In this document: one piece after another, positions 44,711 through 52,857 of the stretch
How positions within the stretch are numbered: position 1 is the stretch's first letter
Layout of the letters: every line of letters starts with the position of its first letter
DNA from: Streptomyces europaeiscabiei
GTDB taxonomy: Bacteria; Actinomycetota; Actinomycetes; Streptomycetales; Streptomycetaceae
Direction: 5' to 3'
Assembly (NCBI RefSeq): GCF_036346855.1
Contig: NZ_CP107841.1
Span: forward strand, 10,691,583-10,755,582
Length of the DNA: 64,000 bases
Made by a program: the position numbers and the translations under genes
The notes under the pieces: generated by a model
Told to the model about the DNA's origin: nothing
Database searches by the model: none
What the model saw: only the letters and a program-made list of their open reading frames with translations

Positions 44711-46419
44711 CCGGCGCCTCCGGGACGGGAGAGGCTGGCAGCCACGAGGACGGGCACGCGCGGGGAGGTCTGCCTTCTTCCTCCCTGTCGGCGCTGCGCG
44801 GCCCTGCTGTGCGCCGGCTGCTCGCCCTGCGACAGGACCAGAAACTGACGTCCCGCCATGTACGGCTGATGGCGGAGTCGTTGGAGGTGACCGAGCGCAC
44901 GGTGTGGCGGTGGCTTGCCGCTGCCGAGCGTGACGAGTCCGCGGCTGCGGAGCCCGGGGCGCGGGCCCAGAGCAAAGACCGCTTCTCCGTCACTCCGGAG
45001 GTGCGCCGCCTGTTGGCTTTGTGGAAGGGCAACGTCGCGGCGGTCCATCGTGAGCTGATCGCTCGCGCGGCCAAGGGCGAGGGGGAGCCTCCTCCGTCGA
45101 TCCCGACGCTGCACCGGGCGATCCAGCGGGATCTGACGCCGGGGGAGCGGGCGGGGCTTGCGGGAGGGGAACGTGCGGCACGCAAGCACGATGTGTTCCT
45201 GGCCCGGCCGCGCGGCTGGCGCAACCAGGTGTGGGAGACCGACCACGTCCAAGCGGCGGTGCTGGTCGACGTCGAGGGCAAGGCCCGCAGGCCGTGGATC
45301 ACCTGGTTCACCGACTGCGCGACGAACGCGATCACCGGTGTCGCGGTCACGCCGGGGGATCCGTCGCGGGAGTCGGTACTGGCCGCGCTGCGCTCCGCGG
45401 TCTTGCGCGAGGACCCCTACGGCCCGATCGGCGGCCTGCCCGAGAAAGTACGGGTCGACCGCGGTAAGGACTTCCTGTCCCGGACGGTGACCGCAGCGTT
45501 TGATCTCCTGGACGTGACGGTGGAGGACCTGCCCGCCTACACCCCCCACCTCAAGGGCACCGTGGAGGGCCTGAACCGTGCGGTGGAGAGTATGTTCCTG
45601 GCCGCGCTGCCCGGCTATGCCCGCCAGCCGCGCCCCGGCAAACGGGCTTCCCGCCCGAAGGACGAAGTACTGCTCGGCTTCGAGGACTTCACCGCCCGGC
45701 TGCTGGCCTGGACGCTCTGGTGGAACACCGAGCACCGCCCGGCGCCGTTGCGGGGCAAGACTCCGCTCGAGGCGTGGCAGGGGGATCCCACCCCGCTGCG
45801 GGACGTGCCCGCGACGGATCTGTGGACGTTCACCCTGGAGGACGCCGGCACCCGCACGCTGACCACCCGCGGCATCCGCTTCAGGAAACGCGACTACGTG
45901 GGGCCGTGGATGACCGGCCAGACCGGGATCCAGGTCCGCATCCGCTTCATGCCCCACCACGACCACCGCATCGAGGTGTACCACGCGGCCACTGGCCGCT
46001 ATCTGGGTCCCGCGGACCTGGCCGACCATGCCACCGAGGAACAGGTCAGCGCCGTACGGCGAGCACGGGCCGCCCGTGCGCGCCGTCTGAAGAAGGACCT
46101 GGAGGCTTCCCAGCGCGAGCGCTACGCCGCCGCCATCCAGCCCGAGGCACCTCAGCGGCTCGGCGCGCTGACCACCGCGCAGGCCGAGGCCGAACTCGCC
46201 CAGACTGCCGACACCGACCTCGCGCAGCTCGCAATGCCGGACCTCATCCCGCCCGCCGCGCCCCCGGCCGACTGGCGCACCCCTGCTTCCCTGGCCGCGC
46301 TGACCACGCCGGGCCCGCGCGTCCCGCACCCGCCCGGCCGTGATGGCGCTTCCGCCCCGTACGGCCGCAACGGGCGGGCCGCACGTCCCACCACCGACGA
46401 AGACGGAGACGCCTCGTGA
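44707..46419 (+). CDS. TnsB/Mu-type DDE transposase
   Basis: 570 residues. The N-terminal HTH regions (VRRLLALRQDQKLTSRHVRL, VTERTVWRWLAAAERDE, SIPTLHRAIQRDLTPGERAG) are followed by an RNase H-like rve core with Asp179 (WETDHVQAAVLVD), Asp251 (VRVDRGKDFLS) and Glu287 (KGTVEGLNR), giving the D-D-35-E spacing. A C-terminal Mu-type beta-barrel (FTLEDAGTRTLTTRGIRFRK, RDYVGPWMTGQ) and a charged, alanine-rich tail complete it. The GTG overlaps the upstream stop and its own stop overlaps the next GTG, so the genes are co-translated. All catalytic residues are present. Confidence 0.9.
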   Translation: MTGASGTGEAGSHEDGHARGGLPSSSLSALRGPAVRRLLALRQDQKLTSRHVRLMAESLEVTERTVWRWLAAAERDESAAAEPGARAQSKDRFSVTPEVRRLLALWKGNVAAVHRELIARAAKGEGEPPPSIPTLHRAIQRDLTPGERAGLAGGERAARKHDVFLARPRGWRNQVWETDHVQAAVLVDVEGKARRPWITWFTDCATNAITGVAVTPGDPSRESVLAALRSAVLREDPYGPIGGLPEKVRVDRGKDFLSRTVTAAFDLLDVTVEDLPAYTPHLKGTVEGLNRAVESMFLAALPGYARQPRPGKRASRPKDEVLLGFEDFTARLLAWTLWWNTEHRPAPLRGKTPLEAWQGDPTPLRDVPATDLWTFTLEDAGTRTLTTRGIRFRKRDYVGPWMTGQTGIQVRIRFMPHHDHRIEVYHAATGRYLGPADLADHATEEQVSAVRRARAARARRLKKDLEASQRERYAAAIQPEAPQRLGALTTAQAEAELAQTADTDLAQLAMPDLIPPAAPPADWRTPASLAALTTPGPRVPHPPGRDGASAPYGRNGRAARPTTDEDGDAS

Positions 46420-47159
46420 CCGCGGCCACCTACCAGTACGTCGACCTGCCCGATGCGTCCGTGGTCACCACCCGCGCCCTGCTCACCGCCCGGGAGAACA
46501 TCTCCGACACGGTCGCCGCCCGCGCCATGATGTGCATCCACGGCGGCGCCGGCTTCGGCAAGACCCTCGCTGTCAACACCTGCCTGCGCGCACTCGAGCC
46601 CGGTGAGGACGTCCGCAAGATCACCTTCCGGGCCCGGCCCACCGCTCGCGCGGTGCGCTACGAACTGTTCACCGCGCTCGACTTGGCCGGCGAACCGCCG
46701 CGCCACCCCAGCGAGTTCGACCGCCTGCTGAAAACCGCCCTGGCCGAACGCCCCCGCACCTTCCTGGTGGACGAGGCCCAGTGGCTCAACGGGGAGGCGT
46801 TCGAGTACTTCCGCTACCTGTGGGACGAACCCTCAACCCAGCTCGCGATCATCTTCGTCGGTGGGGAGGGCTGCCACACCGTGCTGCGCCGCGAACCGAT
46901 GCTGTCCTCCCGCATCTTCATCTGGCAGCACTTCACCCGTCTCACCCCCGGCGAGGTCCTGGAGGCCATCCCCTTGTTCCATCCGGTGTGGGCCGACGCC
47001 GATCCCGACGACATCGCCTTCGCCGACCAGCACGCCGCACACGGCAATTTCCGCGCTTGGGCCCAGTTGACCGCCCACACCCGCACCGCCCTGACCCGCA
47101 CCGGCCGCTCCCGTGTCGATCAGGAGCTGCTGCGCTGGGCCTTCAGCCGCCTCGCCTGA
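46416..47159 (+). CDS. TnsC/TniB-like AAA+ ATPase
   Basis: 247 residues. Walker A HGGAGFGKT (residues 42-50), Walker B TFLVDEAQ (Asp119/Glu120), a sensor-like LAIIFVGGEG, and a C-terminal region PMLSSRIFIWQHFTRLTPGE then HGNFRAWAQLTAHTRTALTR typical of TniB/TnsC/IstB-type regulators that activate and target DDE transposases. It is paralogous to the ATPase half of the first gene but lacks the DNA-binding extension. GTGA overlap with the transposase stop. Confidence 0.88.
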   Translation: MTAATYQYVDLPDASVVTTRALLTARENISDTVAARAMMCIHGGAGFGKTLAVNTCLRALEPGEDVRKITFRARPTARAVRYELFTALDLAGEPPRHPSEFDRLLKTALAERPRTFLVDEAQWLNGEAFEYFRYLWDEPSTQLAIIFVGGEGCHTVLRREPMLSSRIFIWQHFTRLTPGEVLEAIPLFHPVWADADPDDIAFADQHAAHGNFRAWAQLTAHTRTALTRTGRSRVDQELLRWAFSRLA

Positions 47160-47176
47160 CCACCACGCCGCCTGCC

Positions 47177-48277
47177 GTGTCGCCGACACCCGTTGCCGTG
47201 GTCATCGACCCGGGCGACGACGCGGTCCACACGCACACCGCCCTGGCCGCCCACCATCCGCCGTCCGGCCGGATCACCCTGCACCCCGGCCCGGGCACCA
47301 CCAGCGAGACCGGCCTCGCCCACGACCTTCTCGCCGCCCTGGGCAAACCGCCCCTGCTCCCGGGGCGTTTCCCCGCCGGCCGTCAGCCCGCCTGGGAAGC
47401 CGCCACCGCCTGGATCACGGCCCTGCCCGTCACCCGGCTGACCGTCCTGCGCGCCCACCGCCTCACCGCCCGCCGCACGATGCGCCTCCTGCAGTTGCGC
47501 GCCCTCACCGGCATCCGCCTGACGCTGGTCTGCCACCGCCCCCATCTGCCCGCCGCCCTGCACCAGGCGCTGCGGACGGCCGACTACGCCGTCACCACAG
47601 ACTTCCAGGCAGCCCGCCGCCACTACTACGGCGCGACTGCTCCCGTACCCCCGCCTGCAGAGGAGCCCGCCCGGTCGCCAGACCGGTGGCTCACCCTGTC
47701 CGTGCTGGACCGCCTCGTCTCCTACGACAGCCCCATCCCCTGTACCGCCCCGTGCACACCGCCGCCGATCACCTTCCGGCACCGCCCGCCACCCGCACCC
47801 CTCACCGGGCAGACAACCCGGGAAGTCACCCGGCGCCTCTCCACCGTGACCGCCCACCCCCGCCTGGCCACCGCCCTCGCCGCCGCGCTCTTCACCGGCG
47901 CCTCCTTCCAGCAGCTTGCCACCGCCCGCCCCGGCGACTACGACGACGCCGCGGCTACCCTGGCCCTGCACGACCGCGCTCGCTACACCGACGGCTGCGC
48001 CACCCACCGGGTGCCGCCGTGGGCGCGCGTCTTCCTGAAAGCCGCAGTGTGCTTCGCCCGGCTCGCGCCCGGCCAGGACCAGCACCTGCTGGCCGGCCCC
48101 CACGACCGCACCCACCTGCTGCTCGTGGCCGAGGCGGCCAGGATGCGCCCGCCCCAGCCGCCCGTCGGTCAGCGCACCGGCCCTGTCGGCCGCATCCAGT
48201 GGGACTGGCGCGAACGAAAGGAAGCCCAGTACTACGACGCGATGCTGACACGGCACCAGACCCCGCCCTCGCCCTGA
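47177..48277 (+). CDS. Fourth protein of the transposition module, unrecognised
   Basis: 366 residues from a GTG 18 nt after the ATPase stop. The first ~140 residues follow the plan of an AAA+ core without a Walker A (PVAVVIDPGDDAVHTHTALA, VTRLTVLRAHRLTARRTMRL, LTGIRLTLVCHRPHLPAALH), as if a third, inactivated ATPase. The C-terminal half (THPRLATALAAALFTGASFQ then QLATARPGDYDDAAATLALH, WARVFLKAAVCFARLAPG) has helices faintly like a tyrosine-recombinase core but no catalytic set. Its position is where TniQ/TnsD targeting proteins stand in related transposons, so a target-selection role is an inference only. It converges with the Tpg paralogue (20 bp apart). Confidence 0.7.
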   Translation: MSPTPVAVVIDPGDDAVHTHTALAAHHPPSGRITLHPGPGTTSETGLAHDLLAALGKPPLLPGRFPAGRQPAWEAATAWITALPVTRLTVLRAHRLTARRTMRLLQLRALTGIRLTLVCHRPHLPAALHQALRTADYAVTTDFQAARRHYYGATAPVPPPAEEPARSPDRWLTLSVLDRLVSYDSPIPCTAPCTPPPITFRHRPPPAPLTGQTTREVTRRLSTVTAHPRLATALAAALFTGASFQQLATARPGDYDDAAATLALHDRARYTDGCATHRVPPWARVFLKAAVCFARLAPGQDQHLLAGPHDRTHLLLVAEAARMRPPQPPVGQRTGPVGRIQWDWRERKEAQYYDAMLTRHQTPPSP

Positions 48278-48297
48278 GCCCGAACCTTGGTACACGG

Positions 48298-48852
48298 TCA
48301 GTCGATGGAGAACTCGGCGAACTCCACATCGGTGAAGGCGATCCCCAGACCGTGGGCACGCAGGCCTCCATCACGGAAGTAGGCATGCCCCAAAGCTCGG
48401 GCGAGGATCACCATCTGCTGCTGCTCACCCCCGCCGGCGTCCCGGGCGGCGAACAGCTCGCGGGCCACTTCTCCCGACAGGTACTGGGTGATCAGCCGTA
48501 CCCGCGGATCGTCGGACGATCCTGCCGGAGCGGCGAATCCGAACCGCGCCCTGGTGTGGAGGACAAAGCCGTCGGCCTCGGCCCGGGCCCGCTGGCGGGC
48601 CCGCACCCGGGGCTGCCACCGTGCCCTGACGGCCTCTTCGATCAACCCCACGTGTACAACGCTGGGGCGGCGGCGCACTGCCGGCCGGGCGGTGACCCAT
48701 CGCTGTACCGTGCGCTGGGAGATTCCCAGGAGGGCAGCCACGTTCTTCGTGGAGCCCTTCTCCGCCCTGAGCAGGAAACGCACAGCGGCGTCACCAGTGG
48801 GCACGGGACGGGTCAGCAGCGCTCGCTCAAGCCCCTTGACGATCTCCTCCAT
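48298..48852 (-). CDS. Tpg-like telomere terminal protein paralogue
   Basis: 184 residues, the length of Streptomyces Tpg. It shares with the Tpg at 51854 the start (IVKGLERALLTRPVPTGDAA), the HTH segment (KNVAALLGISQRTVQRWV), the basic region (RARWQPRVRARQRARAEADG), the RARFGFAAPAG motif, and the C-terminal REL, LGHAYFRDGGL and IAFTDVEFAEFSID. Tpg proteins bind covalently to telomere 5' ends and prime the last lagging-strand gap. It reads toward the transposition module and has no tap gene of its own. Divergence at the N-terminus and middle suggests a plasmid-type or specialised copy. Confidence 0.9.
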   Translation of the reverse strand: MEEIVKGLERALLTRPVPTGDAAVRFLLRAEKGSTKNVAALLGISQRTVQRWVTARPAVRRRPSVVHVGLIEEAVRARWQPRVRARQRARAEADGFVLHTRARFGFAAPAGSSDDPRVRLITQYLSGEVARELFAARDAGGGEQQQMVILARALGHAYFRDGGLRAHGLGIAFTDVEFAEFSID

Positions 48853-49083
48853 GCCTGCCCCCGAGCCGCTCTGCCCGCCGCACAGCGGGCGTCTGCGCCC
48901 TCAGGTCTTTCACACCCGCGCGCTGTCTCTGGCTAGTTCCGGCGTACGTGAGACATCCCTGCGGGTCCTCGACTAGAGGACCTGCTCCTATCGCACTGAG
49001 CCTGAGCTCGTCTCACTGAACCTGATCGCCGCTCCGTAGCTCGCGCGCCCACGCAGCCGGTCGAGCAGCGTCCATCTTTAAGA

Positions 49084-49109
49084 AAACCTAGCTAACTTCT
49101 ACTAGGTTT
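49084..49109. promoter_or_regulatory. Inverted-repeat operator over a promoter
   Basis: A perfect 8-bp inverted repeat AAACCTAG (49084-49091) / CTAGGTTT (49102-49109) with a 10-bp spacer, in a strikingly AT-rich island. TATAGT at 49111-49116 could be the -10 box, and the GTG start is 10 nt further. The symmetry suggests a dimeric repressor, perhaps the encoded winged-helix protein itself. Confidence 0.7.
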
Positions 49110-49125
49110 CTATAGTCTTCTCCTC

Positions 49126-49482
49126 GTGAACTCCTACAGCGAGGACCTCGCCAGCGTCGAGCGTGAACTCCATGAAGCCGAACTCGAGCGTGACCGACTC
49201 GGCGCTCATATCGAGGGGCTCAAGGCCAAGCTGGACGCCTTCAAGAAGCTGAGCGCAGCGGTATCCGAGCCGGGGTCGGCGATCCAAGACCTCACCAAGG
49301 CGGATGCCATCGTCAAGATCCTCAGGGTGTCGCCTCAGCCCATGTCTCTCGGTGATATTGCGGACGCTTTGACCGCCGCCGGCAAGCAGGCCAACCGCAA
49401 CGGCGTCTCTGTCTACATAGACGGTCTGCTTAAGGCTGGCCGCGTCGTCCGCGTTGCACGGAACCAATACCGCGACGCCTGA
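49126..49482 (+). CDS. Small coiled-coil plus winged-helix protein
   Basis: 118 residues. An N-terminal coiled coil (VERELHEAELERDRLGAHIE, then GLKAKLDAFKKLSAAV, ~residues 8-48) precedes a winged-helix DNA-binding domain (DAIVKILRVSPQPMSLGDIA, ALTAAGKQANRNGVSVYIDG, LLKAGRVVRVARNQY). The plan fits a dimeric regulator that could bind the inverted repeat in its own promoter. It lies just upstream of tap in the same direction, so it may tune telomere-protein expression; that link is inferred. Start GTG at 49126. Confidence 0.75.
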   Translation: MNSYSEDLASVERELHEAELERDRLGAHIEGLKAKLDAFKKLSAAVSEPGSAIQDLTKADAIVKILRVSPQPMSLGDIADALTAAGKQANRNGVSVYIDGLLKAGRVVRVARNQYRDA

Positions 49483-49566
49483 CAGCTTCACTGGGGTGCG
49501 CCCATAGTTCGGTGAGATGGGGCACCTGCGACAGCCCGGGCGACGCAACCGTATCTTACGCAGCCC

Positions 49567-49588
49567 GTACGCATTTGGTACGCGAAAT
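49567..49588 (+). promoter_or_regulatory. TACGC direct repeats before tap
   Basis: GTACGCATTTG and GTACGCGAAAT occur back to back (49567-49577, 49578-49588), 37 nt before the tap start and next to a TTACGCAGCCC. They are candidate regulator sites of the tap-tpg promoter. Confidence 0.4.
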
Positions 49589-49624
49589 GTGCGCTTCACG
49601 CTAGGGTCGGGCAGGAGGTGCTGC

Positions 49625-51847
49625 ATGTCCGAGCTGTTCGACGCGGTCGACGCGCTCATCGCGTCCCGCTCCCCGTTGCCGCCCCCGGCGGAACGCAAGC
49701 GGCTGCGCCAGGCGCACGGCCTGACGCTGGATGAGGTGGCCGCCGCACTGCAGGTGCGGCGCGCGACGGTCAGCGGCTGGGAGGCCGGCAAGACCGAGCC
49801 ACGGCCGCCGGAGCGTGACGCATACGCCCGCATGCTCAAGCAGCTCGCCCAGCTCTACCCCGCCAACGGTCCGGTGCCCCCTGTGGACACGGCGATTCCC
49901 AAGACGCCTGCCGTCGCGGCCGCTCCTGCGCCATCGGAAGTTGAGCCGGCCCAAGCCCGCACCGCACCTACAGACCCGGCTGCTGAGCCTGCGAACACCG
50001 CACTCCGCCCCGCTGCCCCTGCCGCCGTACCGGGCCCGACGGCCACGACCAGGCCGACGCCGCGCCGTCCGGCCGCGAAGAAGGCCGCCCCCGCAGGCAC
50101 ACCGACGTGCGGCGCCGATCGGCGGTTCGAGAACGGTCCGCTCGCGGTCGTCGACGTTGACGTCGACGGTCAGGTGCTGGCGTACTGCGTCGGCGGCCTG
50201 GTCCTGGACGTACCGGCCAAGTCGATCCCGGCCCTGGTGGAGTGGACGCTCCGCGAAGGGCGGCTCGGACAGCCGAAGTTGTCCGGGCCGGGCAAGGACG
50301 CCGACCCGCTGATCGTGCTGACCGAGGCCGCGTGCGAGCACTACGGCCTGCCCGTCACGCTGACACAGCAGGAGCGTCTGGCCGGCCGGATCCCGGAGGG
50401 CCACAAGGTCATCAAGCAGCTGACGCGTGCCAACTGGCAGCTGACCAAGCGCGGCTTCGGGCCGTGGGCGAGGATCTACCGCCCCGCGCAGGGTTCGGAG
50501 CGATCCTGCGTGCAGCTGTGCATTCCGTCGTGGGACGCGCTCGACATCCGGCACTGGGCCAACGCGGGGCAGCTGCCGCCGGCGGATCTGGCCCGGCTGC
50601 TGGGCACGTATGCGGCCCGGGTGATGACGCCGCGCGGATCGACCGCCGTGACCGGCCTGGAGCTGATGACCGCGCTGCACCCGCCGACCCGCGCATCCGA
50701 GCCCGATGCCGACGGCAAGCGGCACTCCGAACACAACCCCGGCTCACTGGGGAAGGGTCCGGTGGACTGCGCGCCGGGCGAGGCCCCCGACGGGCACCCG
50801 CTGCTGAAAGACCTTCCGCGCTTCCACCACCGCACCCCGGCGGAGGTCCTGGTGGAGGAGGCGTACGACTGGGCGCGCCCGCTCACCGACGCCGAATGCC
50901 TTCGCCCCCATCTGGTGGGCATCGACGTGAACATGGCCTTCGCCGCCGGCGCCAACGGCCTCACGGTCGGCCTAGGCGCGCCGACGCACGTCAAGAACCC
51001 CGTCTTCGACGCGAAACTGCCCGGTTCCTGGCTGGTCGACCTGAGCCACGTCGACCTGTCCCGCGTGAAGCTCGGCAAGGAGTGGACGGACCTGGACGGC
51101 GAGCTGCTGCCCAGTCCGTTCACACCGAAAGGCGAGCGCCCGGCAGGACCGGCCTGGTACGCCACGCCGACCGTGGCGTACGCGGTGGAGCTCGGCTACG
51201 ACGTCGCGCCGGTCGAGGCGTACGTCCGTCACGACAACGGCCGCTACCTGGACGGCTGGTACAACCGGCTGCGTGACGCCTACCTCGCCACGATGGCCGA
51301 CCTCGGCGTGCACGCGGACATGCCGCCAGCCGACTTCCTCGCGGCGATGGACGGCTACCGGCAGCGTGACCCTCAGCTGGCGATCGTGGTGTCCGCGATC
51401 AAGGCGACCGTGAAGGGCGGCATCGGCAAGCTGCGCGAGCGCCCGCGCGGGGAGGGCTGGAAGCCCGGGCAGCCGTGGCGGGCCCTTGCCCGGCCCACCT
51501 GGCGCCCGGACATCCGCGCCGCCGTCATCTCCCGCACGCGGATCAACATGCACCGCAAGATCGTCAAGCACGCCGCCTTCACCGGGCAGTACCCGGTCGC
51601 GGTCCTCTCGGACTGCGCCGTCTACGCCTCCGACGGGCCCTCCCCGCTGGACTTCCTGCCCTACCGGGACGGCAAGCCGCTGCCGGGCGGCTTCAAGCTC
51701 GGCGTGAACCCCGGGCTGGTGAAGCACGAGGGCACCCAGAGCGTGCTGTGGGGCGAGGGGGTGCGCGAGCAGTTCAACGCTCCGGAGCTCAACCTCGCCC
51801 GGTACATCAAGGACGGCACCGTTACCGTTCAGGACACCGGGGAGTAG
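49625..51847 (+). CDS. tap: Telomere-associated protein Tap
   Basis: 740 residues, the expected length. The N-terminus has an XRE-type HTH (RKRLRQAHGLTLDEVAAALQ, then VRRATVSGWEAGKTEPRPPE, residues ~20-62), a proline/alanine linker, and the long family-specific region (NGPLAVVDVDVDGQVLAYCV, HYGLPVTLTQQERLAGRIPE, FGPWARIYRPAQGSERSCVQ, GIDVNMAFAAGANGLTVGLG, RTRINMHRKIVKHAAFTGQY). Tap binds the telomere 3' overhang and recruits Tpg to patch chromosome ends in linear Streptomyces replicons. The ATG has AGGAGG 7 nt upstream. tpg follows after 6 nt, the classic tap-tpg operon. Confidence 0.95.
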   Translation: MSELFDAVDALIASRSPLPPPAERKRLRQAHGLTLDEVAAALQVRRATVSGWEAGKTEPRPPERDAYARMLKQLAQLYPANGPVPPVDTAIPKTPAVAAAPAPSEVEPAQARTAPTDPAAEPANTALRPAAPAAVPGPTATTRPTPRRPAAKKAAPAGTPTCGADRRFENGPLAVVDVDVDGQVLAYCVGGLVLDVPAKSIPALVEWTLREGRLGQPKLSGPGKDADPLIVLTEAACEHYGLPVTLTQQERLAGRIPEGHKVIKQLTRANWQLTKRGFGPWARIYRPAQGSERSCVQLCIPSWDALDIRHWANAGQLPPADLARLLGTYAARVMTPRGSTAVTGLELMTALHPPTRASEPDADGKRHSEHNPGSLGKGPVDCAPGEAPDGHPLLKDLPRFHHRTPAEVLVEEAYDWARPLTDAECLRPHLVGIDVNMAFAAGANGLTVGLGAPTHVKNPVFDAKLPGSWLVDLSHVDLSRVKLGKEWTDLDGELLPSPFTPKGERPAGPAWYATPTVAYAVELGYDVAPVEAYVRHDNGRYLDGWYNRLRDAYLATMADLGVHADMPPADFLAAMDGYRQRDPQLAIVVSAIKATVKGGIGKLRERPRGEGWKPGQPWRALARPTWRPDIRAAVISRTRINMHRKIVKHAAFTGQYPVAVLSDCAVYASDGPSPLDFLPYRDGKPLPGGFKLGVNPGLVKHEGTQSVLWGEGVREQFNAPELNLARYIKDGTVTVQDTGE

Positions 51848-51853
51848 ACCGCG

Positions 51854-52411
51854 ATGAGCATGTTCGGGGACGGCCTGGACGCCGCGGTGCAGAAGGCGTT
51901 CACCCGCCCGGTGCCCAAGAGCGCGCCCGCGCAGATGCGGTACCTGGTCAAACAGCTCAAGGGCACCAAGGCGGTCGCCCAGATGCTGCGGATCTCGCAG
52001 CGCACGGTCGAGCGGTACGTGAAGGACCAGATCAAGAAGCCCCGCCCGGACCTCGCAGCCCGCCTGGAGCGGGAGGTGAAGAAGCGGTGGCAGCCGCAGA
52101 TCCGTGCCCAGGCGCGGCAGAAGGCGGCGACCACCGGCGGCATCGTCATCGACACCCGCGCCCGGATCGGCTACACCGCGCCGATCGGGACGACGGACGA
52201 AGACCGGCTGCGGCACCTGACGGTCGCGCTGCCTCCCCAGTACGCCGCCCGCCTCTTCGACGCCCAGGAGCAGGGCGCCACCGACCAGCAGCTCCAGCAG
52301 ATCGCCGCCGAAGCCCTCAAGGAGGTGTACTTCCAGGACAGCGGCCGCCGCGCAGGCCAGCTGGAGGAGGTCCGCCTCACCGGCATTGAACACCTCGAGT
52401 TCGACCTGTAG
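51854..52411 (+). CDS. tpg: Telomere terminal protein Tpg
   Basis: 185 residues. MSMFGDGLDAAVQKAFTRPV start, an HTH-like region (KAVAQMLRISQRTVERYVKD) that recalls a reverse-transcriptase-thumb/DNA-binding segment, a strongly basic middle (RLEREVKKRWQPQIRAQARQ), ARIGYTAPIGTTDEDRLRHL and the C-terminal EVRLTGIEHLEFDL. Tpg is covalently attached to the 5' telomere ends and, with Tap and polymerase, fills the terminal gap. The gene follows tap immediately, with GGAG 9 nt before the ATG. The window therefore encodes its own telomere-capping system. Confidence 0.95.
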   Translation: MSMFGDGLDAAVQKAFTRPVPKSAPAQMRYLVKQLKGTKAVAQMLRISQRTVERYVKDQIKKPRPDLAARLEREVKKRWQPQIRAQARQKAATTGGIVIDTRARIGYTAPIGTTDEDRLRHLTVALPPQYAARLFDAQEQGATDQQLQQIAAEALKEVYFQDSGRRAGQLEEVRLTGIEHLEFDL

Positions 52412-52857
52412 AGAACGGCCGTGACGAGGCGAGCCCCGGGCCGTCGGCCTGTAGCTCGCTCACGCAGCGGCGACTTGCTGCAGTAGTTACGGCGCCTTCA
52501 CAAAGCGGCGTCACCGAAAGAGGGCGGCGTTGTCGGTGGGCCCCGGTACTCTGGACGACAGCATTCGGCTCCATGCCGTGAGTCTTCCTGAACCCCCAGT
52601 GGCCCATCCGGGTCGGGGGCGTCCGCAATGACCGTCTGGTCACGCGATCCCCGGATCGCGACACGATCTTCGGATCGTGACGACCACCGCGTCGCGGCAG
52701 AGGGCCGACGAGCGGACGGGTTCAGCGCTCATATCGCGTATGCGTGCGGCAGCTGAGACTGATGACCCCCGAGAAAGTGCGGGTGTCCGGGCGCCTTCGT
52801 GCTCTGCCCGGACCAGCCGGCCCAGGCAGCCGCGTACCCCCATCTCGGGAGGCAGCC
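52412..52857. other. Intergenic region with two stacked hairpins
   Basis: About 445 bases without a gene. It includes the tap-tpg 3' end and the promoter of the large downstream gene. The two hairpins are listed separately. Confidence 0.5.
52643..52679. terminator. Two adjacent short perfect hairpins
   Basis: CGCGATCC-CC-GGATCGCG (52643-52660) and CACGATC-TTCG-GATCGTG (52662-52679) follow each other with one base between; the second has a stable C(UUCG)G tetraloop. They could terminate tap-tpg transcription or form a structured 5' leader/operator for the next gene (start 52858). The shared GATC/CGATC core also suggests a protein-binding array. Confidence 0.5.

Noticed and set aside
43412..49060. 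Attempt to assign terminal inverted repeats to the transposition module (TGTCTCAG left, GTCTCACTGAACCTGA and CACTGAGCCTGA right)
   Set aside because: The shared words are too short and in inconsistent orientation; the element ends remain undefined.
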